From: S010-17 sp036478895
GTDB lineage: Bacteria; Bacteroidota; Bacteroidia; Flavobacteriales; Flavobacteriaceae
Direction: 5' to 3'
Assembly (NCBI GenBank): GCA_036478895.1
Contig: JAZGEV010000136.1
Location: 1-22,311, forward strand
DNA length: 22,311 bases
Position numbers and translations under genes: made by a program. The notes beneath the pieces are model-generated. The model searched no databases. It saw only the letters and a list, made by a program, of their open reading frames with translations, and was not told the DNA's origin. Position 1 is the stretch's first letter; every line of letters begins with the position of its first letter. Below are positions 7,965-16,024 of the stretch, piece by piece.

Positions 7965-9905
7965 TTATTTCATCATCTCTAAGCTTCGTTTAATAAAGCT
8001 TGTTAGCTCTTCACCTTTTAATAAGTTTTGAGAGAGCTTAGCTAAATCTAATGCTTGGTTGATATAATCACCTTGCTTTCCTTTTGCTTTTAAGATCTTT
8101 TGCATCCAATCATTATTAGTATTTACAACTAAATTATACATTTCGGGAAAATTACCCATTCCCATCATACCGCCGCCGCCAGATTGTTGCATCTCTTTCA
8201 TACGACGCATAAATTCGGGTTGTGTAATTGTAAACGGGTTCGATTTTGAATCCATTGCCTCTAATTGTACTGTGTATTTCTCACCTGGTACAACACCTGT
8301 AATGATCTCTTTTAATTTTTCTTGTTCTGTATCCGATAATTTAGAAACGGTGTTTTCATCTTTTTTAATTAAATTTTCAACTGTATCAGAATCTACACGT
8401 ACAAATTTTATAGGTTGATTCTTGTCAGATAATTCTGAGTTTTCACTTTCTAATTTTTGAATTAAATGAGAAATAATTGGAGAATCTAATAATAAAACTT
8501 CGTAACCTTTATCTTTTGCAGCTTCTATATATGAATGTTGCTCTTTTAAATTAGACGCATATAAAACAATAATATTTTTGTCTTTATCTGTTTGTGCTGG
8601 TTTAATTTTTTCTACCAATTCTTCAAATGTGAAGAAAGTATCATTTACTGTTGGGAATAAAGCAAATTTCACAGCTTTGTCATAAAACTTTGGTTCTGAC
8701 AACATACCGTATTCAATGACAATTTTAATATCATTCCATTTTTTCTCAAAATTTTCTCTGTCTTTTTTGAATATAGACTGCATTTTGTCACCAACTTTTT
8801 TGGTAATGTAACTTGCAATTTTCTTTACTGCACCATCCGCTTGAAGGTAACTACGTGATACATTTAAAGGAATGTCTGGAGAATCAATTACACCACGTAA
8901 CATTTGTAAAAAATCGGGAACAATACCTTCTACATTATCGGTAACAAAAACCTGATTTTGATACAATTGAATGCGATCTTTTTTAACATCAATATTTGCT
9001 TCTAGCTTTGGGAAATATAAAATTCCAGTCAAGTTAAAAGGATAATCTACATTTAAATGGATGTTGAATAACGGATCTTCGAACTGCATTGGATACAATT
9101 CTTTATAGAAACTTTTATAATCTTCATCTTTTAAATCAGACGGTTGTTTTGTCCAAGCAGGCGTTGAATTATTGATGATTGCATCGACTGTTATTTTTTT
9201 CTGATCTTCAGTCGTTTCTTTGCCATCTTTATCTTTTGTCGTTTTTGGTGTGTGTTTTGGGTCGTCAATTTCTTTAGTCCCAAACTTAATAGGAATTGGC
9301 ATAAATTTATTATACTTATTTAACAACTCACTAATTCTAGACTCTTCTAAAAATTCTGTAGAATCTTCTGCAATGTGTAAAACGATTTCTGTTCCTCTAT
9401 CTTTTTTATCAGTTTTAACTAATTCAAATTCTGGAGAACCATCACAAGACCAATGCATCGCGGTTTCGTCTTTAAAGGATTTTGTGAAGATTTCCACTTT
9501 TTCAGCAACCATAAATGCAGAATAAAAACCTAGTCCAAAATGACCTATAATTCCAGAATCATCTGCGCCTTTTCCTTCTTCATCAGATTTATATTTTTCT
9601 AAAAACTCCTCAGCTCCAGAAAAAGCAACTTCGTTAATGTATTTTTCAACTTCGGCTTTGGTCATTCCAACGCCTTGATCTTTTATAGTTAAAGTCTTTG
9701 CGTCTTTGTCTATTATTACCTCAAGTTGTGTGTTATTTGCATCGCCTTTAAACTCTCCAATAGAGGCTAAGTGTTTTAATTTAAGTGTTGCATCTGTAGC
9801 GTTTGATATTAATTCACGTAAAAATATTTCGTGATCGGAATATAGAAACCTTTTAATTAAAGGAAACATATTATCTATAGCTACATTAATTTTACCTTTT
9901 GACAT
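7965..9905 (-). CDS. htpG: Molecular chaperone HtpG (bacterial Hsp90)
   Basis: A 646-residue Hsp90 chaperone that folds and remodels client proteins in the cytosol using ATP. The GHKL ATP-binding domain shows the N-box FLRELISNATDAT with Glu31, Asn35 and Asp38, the DQGVGMT loop (76-82), and the glycine-rich lid GHFGLGFYSA (121-130). The middle domain carries the conserved PLNVSRSYLQ with Arg351. A charged segment of about 28 residues (211-238) links the two. The C-terminal part contains the dimerisation region. It lacks the eukaryotic MEEVD tail and has a Gly/Met-rich patch (GGGGMMGMGNF near 576-586). The gene is monocistronic with its own terminator. I see no CIRCE or other recognisable heat-shock operator in the upstream spacer. 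Confidence 0.97.
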   Translation of the reverse strand: MSKGKINVAIDNMFPLIKRFLYSDHEIFLRELISNATDATLKLKHLASIGEFKGDANNTQLEVIIDKDAKTLTIKDQGVGMTKAEVEKYINEVAFSGAEEFLEKYKSDEEGKGADDSGIIGHFGLGFYSAFMVAEKVEIFTKSFKDETAMHWSCDGSPEFELVKTDKKDRGTEIVLHIAEDSTEFLEESRISELLNKYNKFMPIPIKFGTKEIDDPKHTPKTTKDKDGKETTEDQKKITVDAIINNSTPAWTKQPSDLKDEDYKSFYKELYPMQFEDPLFNIHLNVDYPFNLTGILYFPKLEANIDVKKDRIQLYQNQVFVTDNVEGIVPDFLQMLRGVIDSPDIPLNVSRSYLQADGAVKKIASYITKKVGDKMQSIFKKDRENFEKKWNDIKIVIEYGMLSEPKFYDKAVKFALFPTVNDTFFTFEELVEKIKPAQTDKDKNIIVLYASNLKEQHSYIEAAKDKGYEVLLLDSPIISHLIQKLESENSELSDKNQPIKFVRVDSDTVENLIKKDENTVSKLSDTEQEKLKEIITGVVPGEKYTVQLEAMDSKSNPFTITQPEFMRRMKEMQQSGGGGMMGMGNFPEMYNLVVNTNNDWMQKILKAKGKQGDYINQALDLAKLSQNLLKGEELTSFIKRSLEMMK

Positions 9906-10036
9906 ATATCGTGTTTTTTTATAATTATTATTTGTTGTGATTTACGTATTTCAAATAAGATACCAACCTTGTTTAAAATGACAAGATGGCAGTTAATTTT
10001 TAATCTTAGGAATCTTTTAAACAGTCAATTAAAACA

Positions 10037-10044
10037 TATATTTG
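10037..10044 (+). promoter_or_regulatory. Putative -7 box for the MATE transporter (TATATTTG)
   Basis: Exact TAnnTTTG match in the htpG/MATE divergent spacer. The predicted transcription start (about 10051) would leave a leader of only some 13 bases before the TTG codon at 10064, which supports that start. The rest of the spacer 9906-10036 shows nothing recognisable. Confidence 0.42.
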
Positions 10045-10063
10045 CCAACTCAATAATTACAGT

Positions 10064-11407
10064 TTGAATTTATCAATATATACATCAGAATTTAAAACAA
10101 ATTTAAAGTTAGCGCTACCAGTTATGACTGGTTCGTTGGGGCATTTATTGGTTGGTCTTGTAGATGACATTATGGTTGGTAGTTTGGGACCTATAAAACT
10201 TGCAGCAACATCTTTGGGTAATAGTTTAATATTTATCGCAATTTCTATTGGGATAGGATTTTCTTTTGCAATTACGCCTTTAATTGCAGAATCTGATGCT
10301 GAGAATAATCATAAAAAAGTACGCTTGCAATTTCAGCACAGTATGATAATGATGATTGGTTTAGCCATAATTTTAGTTAGCTTTTTGTTTTTAATAAAAC
10401 CAATTTTACATCATTTAAATCAGCCTCCAGAAGTTGTGAAATTAGCAATACCTTATTTTGAAATTGTCGCTATTTCTATGTTTCCAATGATTATTTTTCA
10501 AGGATTAAAACAATTTACCGACGGTTTATCTCAAACAAAATATGCCATGCAGGCAACATTAATAACCAATGTTATTAACATTACATTGAATTTCCTATTA
10601 ATTTACGGATGGTGGATTTTTCCTAAAATGGGTATTGTTGGTGCGGCAATTGGCACATTGATTTCTCGTGTGGTTATGGTGTTTTTTATGTTGTATATTT
10701 TGAATAAGAAAGAAATATTTAAACCGTATTTAAACCGAATTAAAAAAGCAGAACTACAATCTAAAATATTTAAAAAAATAAGAGATATTGGTTTTCCTTC
10801 AGCCTTACAAATGCTGTTTGAAGTTGGTGTTTTTACTGCTGCAATTTTGTTAGCAGGAACATTGGGTGCATTTCCACAAGCAGCCAATCAAATTGCCATA
10901 AAAATGATAGCAACTACTTTTATGATTTCTATTGGTATTGGCGTTGCTACAACAATACGTGTTGGTAATCAAAAAGGTTTAAAACAGTTTGCAAATTTAA
11001 GAATAATTGCATTTTCAAATTTCATACTTATAGCATTAATAATGGCTATTTTTACAGTGTTGTTTTTCATTTTTAGACATCAATTACCGTGGCTATTTAC
11101 AACCAATGAAGAGGTTATTAAAATTGCATCGGGTTTATTAATTATTGGCGGCATATTTCAAATTTCAGATGGTGTTCAGGCTGTTGTACTAGCAGCTCTA
11201 CGAGGATTGCAGGATGTTAAAATTCCAACATATATTACATTTTTTTCTTATTGGGTAATTGGTTTTCCAATCAGTTATTATTTAGGTTTGTTTACCGAGT
11301 ATAAAACTTTTGGCATTTGGATTGGTTTATTAATTAGTTTGAGTTTATCAGCATTATTGCTATTTTTGAGATTTAATTACCTTTCAAGAAAGTTGATTGA
11401 TTCATAA
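10064..11407 (+). CDS. MATE family efflux transporter (NorM-like), TTG start
   Basis: A 447-residue, 12-TM multidrug/toxin extrusion protein that exports cationic or other compounds in exchange for Na+ or H+. Two MatE repeats are visible: the first opens with LKLALPVMTGSLGHLLVGLVDDIMVG (residues 15-40), the second with IGFPSALQMLFEVGVFTAAILLAG near 242-265. The Asp pair in LVDDIMVG and the PxxxxQG element (MFPMIIFQGLKQF) are typical. No ATG precedes residue 20; starting at the next ATG (10123) would cut the first helix, so TTG at 10064 is preferred and agrees with the promoter position. Substrate unknown. The next gene, a flippase of the same superfamily, has its own promoter-like element. 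Confidence 0.92.
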   Translation: MNLSIYTSEFKTNLKLALPVMTGSLGHLLVGLVDDIMVGSLGPIKLAATSLGNSLIFIAISIGIGFSFAITPLIAESDAENNHKKVRLQFQHSMIMMIGLAIILVSFLFLIKPILHHLNQPPEVVKLAIPYFEIVAISMFPMIIFQGLKQFTDGLSQTKYAMQATLITNVINITLNFLLIYGWWIFPKMGIVGAAIGTLISRVVMVFFMLYILNKKEIFKPYLNRIKKAELQSKIFKKIRDIGFPSALQMLFEVGVFTAAILLAGTLGAFPQAANQIAIKMIATTFMISIGIGVATTIRVGNQKGLKQFANLRIIAFSNFILIALIMAIFTVLFFIFRHQLPWLFTTNEEVIKIASGLLIIGGIFQISDGVQAVVLAALRGLQDVKIPTYITFFSYWVIGFPISYYLGLFTEYKTFGIWIGLLISLSLSALLLFLRFNYLSRKLIDS

Positions 11408-11431
11408 AGTTCTCTTGCAGATTTCGCAATT

Positions 11432-11462
11432 TTGTATAGAGTTTTAATTAATAATTTATTTG
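11432..11462 (+). promoter_or_regulatory. Putative promoter of the flippase-menE operon
   Basis: TTG at 11432-11434 and TTTATTTG at 11455-11462, 20 bases apart, fit the Bacteroidota -33/-7 pair (TTG, TAnnTTTG) with one mismatch in the -7 box. The ATG of the flippase is 29 bases further on. Confidence 0.42.
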
Positions 11463-11491
11463 CGAAGATTCTGAGTTAAAGAATAATTTAA

Positions 11492-12955
11492 ATGGGAATA
11501 GTTTACAAACAATCCGCTAAGAACACTGCAATTCTATTTATGGGATTTGCAATTGGTGGACTGAATGTTCTTTTTTTATACACACATTTTTTGGATGCCA
11601 ATTATTATGGCTTAATTACGTTTTTGCTTTCTACGGCAACAATCATTTTACCGTTTCTTTTATTTGGAATGCATAACAGTGTTGTTAAATTTTATTCAGC
11701 TTATTCTACAAAAAAAGAGCGCGATGGTTTTTTAACCACGTCTTTGTTTCTGCCATTGGTATTTATTATACCGTCAATATTAATTGGCTTATTTGCATAT
11801 GAATTCATTTCAACATTAATTTCTAAAACCAACCCATTAATTAAGGATTACACGTTTTTAATTGTCATTTTCGCTATATTTATGGGCTATTTTGAACTTT
11901 TTTATGCGTGGAGTAAAGTGCAAATGCAATCGGTTATTGGAAATTTTATAAAAGAAATATTTGCACGCTTTTGTACTTCCATACTATTGATATTGGTTTT
12001 TTATAACAAATTAACAAATGAGCAATTTATATATAGCATTGTTATCATTTATGGAATACGCATGGTGTTAATGCTATTTTATGCTTTATCATTATACAAA
12101 CCAACATTAGAATTTAGTAAACCAAAAAACAGTCAAAAAATTATAAGTTATTCATTATTTATGATTGTTGCAGGTTCTGCTGGCTTTATACTTTTGGAGA
12201 TTGATAAGTTTATGATTCCTCAAATACAAGAAGGTATTTCTAAAGTTGCCTATTATGCCGTTGGCGTATATATTGCCTCAGTTATTGGGATACCAGGTAG
12301 AGCGATGCAGCAAATTGCAACACCAATTACAGCAAAAGAATTAAATGCTAAAAATTTATCTGCAGTAGAAGCACTTTATAAAAGCAGTTCACTAAATCAA
12401 TTATTAGCTGGAGGTCTGTTATTTTTATTGATAAATCTTAATCTTCAAGATTTATATGCAATTATAAATAGACCCGAATATGCAAACGGCACATTAATAG
12501 TATTACTTATATCAATTGCTAAAATATTTGAATTAGCTATGGGAACAAACACGGCTATTTTGTCAAATTCAAAATACTATAAATCCTTTTTTTATATTGC
12601 ATTGGCTATGGCAATTAGTGTTGTTTTTGCAAATAACTGGTTGATAAATTTATATGGTAATAATGGTGCTGCAATGGCAACTTTACTAGTAGTTGTGTTG
12701 TTTGTTACTTTTAAAATTGCCTATATAAAATATAAAATGAGGGTTCATCCTTTTTCAAAAAACACGTATAAGATAGTGTTTATTACAGTGATATTATTTG
12801 TAGTTTTTTATTATATAAATTTTTGGTTTAATCCATATTTTAACATTATTTTGCGAACTTTAATACTAAGTATTTTATATATTTGGATGAGTCTTAAGCT
12901 TGAAATTTCTAGAGAGTTTAATGATTTTATCAAAACTATTAAAGCCAAATTTTAA
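11492..12955 (+). CDS. Polysaccharide/lipid-linked flippase (Wzx-like, MOP superfamily)
   Basis: A 487-residue inner-membrane protein with 12-14 hydrophobic segments, typical of Wzx/RfbX-type flippases that turn lipid-linked sugar intermediates across the membrane. The N-terminus GIVYKQSAKNTAILFMGFAIGG, followed by the YGLITFLLS segment, is characteristic of polysaccharide biosynthesis proteins (the 'K.....Y.G...G' start). A central EIDKFMI segment and the late GNNGAAMATLL motif also fit. No glycosyltransferase or other O-antigen gene is nearby, so it does not sit in a visible polysaccharide locus. It is followed after 12 bases by the MenE-like ligase, implying one transcript. Family call is good; the transported molecule is unknown, and a peptidoglycan or teichuronic-type substrate cannot be excluded. 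Confidence 0.82.
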   Translation: MGIVYKQSAKNTAILFMGFAIGGLNVLFLYTHFLDANYYGLITFLLSTATIILPFLLFGMHNSVVKFYSAYSTKKERDGFLTTSLFLPLVFIIPSILIGLFAYEFISTLISKTNPLIKDYTFLIVIFAIFMGYFELFYAWSKVQMQSVIGNFIKEIFARFCTSILLILVFYNKLTNEQFIYSIVIIYGIRMVLMLFYALSLYKPTLEFSKPKNSQKIISYSLFMIVAGSAGFILLEIDKFMIPQIQEGISKVAYYAVGVYIASVIGIPGRAMQQIATPITAKELNAKNLSAVEALYKSSSLNQLLAGGLLFLLINLNLQDLYAIINRPEYANGTLIVLLISIAKIFELAMGTNTAILSNSKYYKSFFYIALAMAISVVFANNWLINLYGNNGAAMATLLVVVLFVTFKIAYIKYKMRVHPFSKNTYKIVFITVILFVVFYYINFWFNPYFNIILRTLILSILYIWMSLKLEISREFNDFIKTIKAKF

Positions 12956-12967
12956 TAAAATTTAAAA

Positions 12968-14005
12968 ATGACGAATACCTCAATTCATAAAAATTTTAAA
13001 TTAAACGGTCAAAAATTCTCAACCATAAGTGATTTGTTAGCCTACACAAATAAAGAACTTCCAGAAGCTCATGAGTTTTTCAAAGAATGGTTTGGCAGTA
13101 AAAAATTCTTGACAGTTTACACATCTGGTTCTACTGGAAAACCAAAGGGAATTAAACTTAAGAAAGCGTTTATGATTAATAGCGCATTAGCAACCGCTCG
13201 TTATTTTGAACTTGAAGACGAAAAAATCACCGCTTTATTATGTATGTCGCCAAAATATATTGCAGGAAAAATGATGTTGGTAAGAGCTTTAATTTCTGGT
13301 TGGCATCTTGATGTTATAACACCAACGTCTCATCCGTTATCAGGTTTAAAAAAGTATGATTTCACAGCAATGGTTCCTTTGCAGTTGCATAATTCTTTAA
13401 AAGAATTACACAAAGTAAACATGATAATTGTTGGTGGTGGAGCTGTTTCACAACCTTTGCAGAAAAAAATTATGGATCTTAAAACAAAGATTTTTTCAAC
13501 GTATGGCATGACGGAAACAGTTACACATATTGCTGTGAAAAAATTAAATAACTTAAACGGAATTACCAATTATTTTGAAGTTTTACCCGATATTAAAATA
13601 GAAAAAGACGATAGAAATTGTTTAGTCATTAATGCACCAAATTTATCAGAAGAAAAAATCATTACAAATGATATTATAAAGCTAATTGATGATAAGCATT
13701 TTTGTTGGATAGGCAGGTTTGATAACATTATAAATTCAGGTGGCGTAAAAATTAATCCCGAGCGTGTAGAGCAGAAGCTAGAAGAGGTTATTAAACATCG
13801 TTTTTTTGTAGCTTCGCAAAAGGATGAAGCACTTGGTAATAAAGTGATATTAATTGTTGAAGATGTTAAGAAATCAAAAATAGACAATTCAATTTTCAAA
13901 TTTTTAGATAAATATGAAAAACCAAAAACTATTTTTTATATTGATAAGTTTATAGAAACTAAAACAGGTAAAATTGATAGAAAGGCAAATATTAATCTAA
14001 TATAG
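12968..14005 (+). CDS. menE: AMP-forming ligase, MenE-like (o-succinylbenzoate-CoA ligase)
   Basis: A 345-residue member of the acyl-adenylating (ANL) superfamily. Core motifs in order: the P-loop YTSGSTGKPKG (51-61), the aromatic/Gly loop GGGAV (156-160), STYGMTETV (177-185, adenine/acyl pocket), the hinge IGRFDNIINSGGVKINP (248-264) and the C-terminal catalytic Lys in KTGKIDR (Lys335). It is about 100 residues shorter than E. coli MenE, the missing part being the N-terminal subdomain ahead of the P-loop. Such compact forms are, to my knowledge, usual in Flavobacteriia, where they act as o-succinylbenzoyl-CoA synthetase in menaquinone synthesis. No other men gene is in the window, so the substrate rests on family resemblance. 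It is probably transcribed with the flippase, 12 bases upstream. Confidence 0.78.
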   Translation: MTNTSIHKNFKLNGQKFSTISDLLAYTNKELPEAHEFFKEWFGSKKFLTVYTSGSTGKPKGIKLKKAFMINSALATARYFELEDEKITALLCMSPKYIAGKMMLVRALISGWHLDVITPTSHPLSGLKKYDFTAMVPLQLHNSLKELHKVNMIIVGGGAVSQPLQKKIMDLKTKIFSTYGMTETVTHIAVKKLNNLNGITNYFEVLPDIKIEKDDRNCLVINAPNLSEEKIITNDIIKLIDDKHFCWIGRFDNIINSGGVKINPERVEQKLEEVIKHRFFVASQKDEALGNKVILIVEDVKKSKIDNSIFKFLDKYEKPKTIFYIDKFIETKTGKIDRKANINLI

Positions 14006-14022
14006 ACCTCAGTAATATATTC

Positions 14023-14058
14023 AAAAAAAAAGCCTCTAAATTATTAGAGGCTTTTTTT
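14023..14058. terminator. Bidirectional terminator between menE and the M1 peptidase
   Basis: AGCCTCTAA (14031-14039) and TTAGAGGCT (14044-14052) form a perfect 9-bp stem with a 4-base loop. It is flanked by eight A on the left and seven T on the right, so it works for both convergent genes: 17 bases past the menE stop and 18 bases past the M1 stop. Confidence 0.92.
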
Positions 14059-14075
14059 ATAAGAAATTGAGAATA

Positions 14076-15953
14076 CTACTCTACATCAAAAATATTATTC
14101 TTCAAATTAACATCAGCCATTAATTTTAAAGTGTCAATTTGCACTTTTTTAACCGATTTTTTAGCCGTAAATGTATAGGTTGGATATGCCCAAGCCCAAT
14201 CTTTCAATTTTGTTGCTTTTGTTTCTTTTGAGCCTAACGTCATTCTTAAAGGAATGTGAAAATTTTCGCTAGTATTATCAGCGTAAGTAACCTTTAAATC
14301 AATTGGCATTGGCATTTTTCCAAGACGTTCTAAGGTAATTTCCTTATTAGAAACTGTTTTAACTGCATAATCAATATTGTGCATTGTTTCGGTCCATTCA
14401 TTTAAGTACCAGCCCAACTGTAAACCAGAGACTTTTTCTGCACTTCTTATAATATCATTTGGAGTTGGATGTTTCATTTTAAAATCGGTAAAGAATTTTT
14501 GTAAGGTTTTTACAACATTTTCTTTACCTATAATATATTCCAATTGTGATAAAAACATCAAGCCTTTGTAGTAACTATTAATGCCATACGCCATATTGGT
14601 ATGATAATGATCGCCGTGCGTAGTTAAAGGTTCATTCTTACCCGAACTCACTAAGTAGTTATATGTTTGATAAGTTCTGCTATAAGGAAAATCACTTTTT
14701 TCATCCAATTCCTGGTCAGCTAAAGTGTTGATGTATGAGGTAAATCCTTCATCCATCCAAGGATGTTTAGATTCGTTGGTTGCCAAAACAAATTGAAACC
14801 AAGAATGTGCCATTTCATGACGCACCACACCAACCAAACTTCTGTAGTTTCGTTTAGCTGTAATTAAAGTACACATTCCATATTCCATTCCGCCATCGCC
14901 ACCTTGAATAATGGAATATTGTTTGTAAGGATAATTTCCTACTGTTTTGTTGTAAAACGCCATGGTGTTTGAGGCATCGGTTTGCATTTTTTTCCAATTG
15001 GCTTTAAAATTATCATCCAAATTATTTTTATATAAATAATGCATCGTTACATCATTTGGACCTTTTACAACATCGTGAATAAAATCTTTATCTGCTGCCC
15101 AAGTAAAGTCGTGCACGTTTGGCGCTTTAAAATTCCACGATAGTTTATCGCCTTTTGCTTTAATAACATTTGCGCCTTTGGATTGGTAACCGTGACCAAT
15201 ACTATTTGGATTTTGTAAATAACCTGTTCCGCCTAAAATATAATCTTTATCAATATGAATAGTCACATCAAAATCTCCCCAAACACCATGAAATTCACGT
15301 GCAATATATGCATCGGCGTGCCAGCCTTCAAAGTCATATTCCGCTAATTTTGGATACCATTGCGCCATAGATAAAGAAACGCCTTCTTTATTATTACGAC
15401 CGCTTCGTCTTATTTGCACAGGAACTTGACCTTTAAAATTCATATCAAAGGTTACTTTATCTCCTGATTTTATTGGGTTGTTTAAAGTTACTTTTAAAAC
15501 AGTTCCAATAACTTCAAAATTAACTGGTGTGCCATTCTGTTTTAAAGATAGTATTTTTTGAAATCCTATTTCATTTGGTTTTAATTTTGAAATCCGACTT
15601 TCATGAACTGGATTTTCTTTTGTACCAATATTTGGGGACATTCTGCCATCTGGATCTGGAATAACACCTAAACGAGCGTCCATTTCCGAATTTGGTTGAA
15701 AAGCATTAAAAAATAAATGGTAAAAAACAGTATTTAAATCGTCTGGCGAATTGTTTGTATACACTAATTTTTGAGTGCCATTAAATTGATAATTGTTTAC
15801 ATCCATATCAATATCCATCGTATAATCTACATGTTGTTGCCAGTACGTTTTCGATGCTTTGCCAGTATTGCTAGATGCTGTTGCTGTTTGTTGAGTAGAT
15901 TTACAAGAAACCAACCCAATAAGGATTACGGAAAGATAAACTAATTTTTTCAT
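14076..15953 (-). CDS. M1 family zinc metallopeptidase, lipoprotein
   Basis: A 625-residue gluzincin aminopeptidase. The lipoprotein signal peptide ends LIGLVSC with Cys17 as the lipidated residue. An N-terminal beta domain (about 40-280) precedes the catalytic domain, with the exopeptidase-type motif GGMEYGM (354-360), zinc site HEMAH (379-383) and the third ligand Glu402 in WMDEGFTSY, giving HEXXH-X18-E. The M1 GxMEN motif is changed to GGMEY, as in several bacterial M1 relatives. After the lipidated Cys come K-S-T-Q-Q with no acidic run, so the known Bacteroidota surface-export signals (K-D/E-D/E or S-D/E-rich) are absent and a periplasmic location is likely. It lies downstream of the S8 protease gene, with a terminator hairpin in between. 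Confidence 0.92.
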   Translation of the reverse strand: MKKLVYLSVILIGLVSCKSTQQTATASSNTGKASKTYWQQHVDYTMDIDMDVNNYQFNGTQKLVYTNNSPDDLNTVFYHLFFNAFQPNSEMDARLGVIPDPDGRMSPNIGTKENPVHESRISKLKPNEIGFQKILSLKQNGTPVNFEVIGTVLKVTLNNPIKSGDKVTFDMNFKGQVPVQIRRSGRNNKEGVSLSMAQWYPKLAEYDFEGWHADAYIAREFHGVWGDFDVTIHIDKDYILGGTGYLQNPNSIGHGYQSKGANVIKAKGDKLSWNFKAPNVHDFTWAADKDFIHDVVKGPNDVTMHYLYKNNLDDNFKANWKKMQTDASNTMAFYNKTVGNYPYKQYSIIQGGDGGMEYGMCTLITAKRNYRSLVGVVRHEMAHSWFQFVLATNESKHPWMDEGFTSYINTLADQELDEKSDFPYSRTYQTYNYLVSSGKNEPLTTHGDHYHTNMAYGINSYYKGLMFLSQLEYIIGKENVVKTLQKFFTDFKMKHPTPNDIIRSAEKVSGLQLGWYLNEWTETMHNIDYAVKTVSNKEITLERLGKMPMPIDLKVTYADNTSENFHIPLRMTLGSKETKATKLKDWAWAYPTYTFTAKKSVKKVQIDTLKLMADVNLKNNIFDVE

Positions 15954-15964
15954 GTGTTTGTTTT

Positions 15965-15998
15965 AAAAAAGGCTGTTGAATTCACTCAACAGCCTTTT
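15965..15998 (-). terminator. Terminator after the S8 protease, directly before the M1 start
   Basis: AAAAGGCTGTTGA (15967-15979) pairs perfectly with TCAACAGCCTTTT (15986-15998) around a 6-base loop. On the minus strand it is followed by a T/A tail and lies 26 bases beyond the S8 stop. Its distal edge is only 11-13 bases from the M1 start codon. Confidence 0.85.
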
Positions 15999-16024
15999 GC
16001 ATTAATATTTTTTAAAAGAATTTA

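Noticed and set aside
9220..9525. Open frame of about 100 codons on the plus strand inside htpG
   Set aside because: Antisense shadow of a highly conserved gene, with no homology-like motifs and no promoter-like sequence.
9906..10036. Search for a heat-shock operator or -33/-7 promoter upstream of htpG
   Set aside because: No CIRCE repeat and no good TAnnTTTG match was found on the minus strand, so nothing is annotated.
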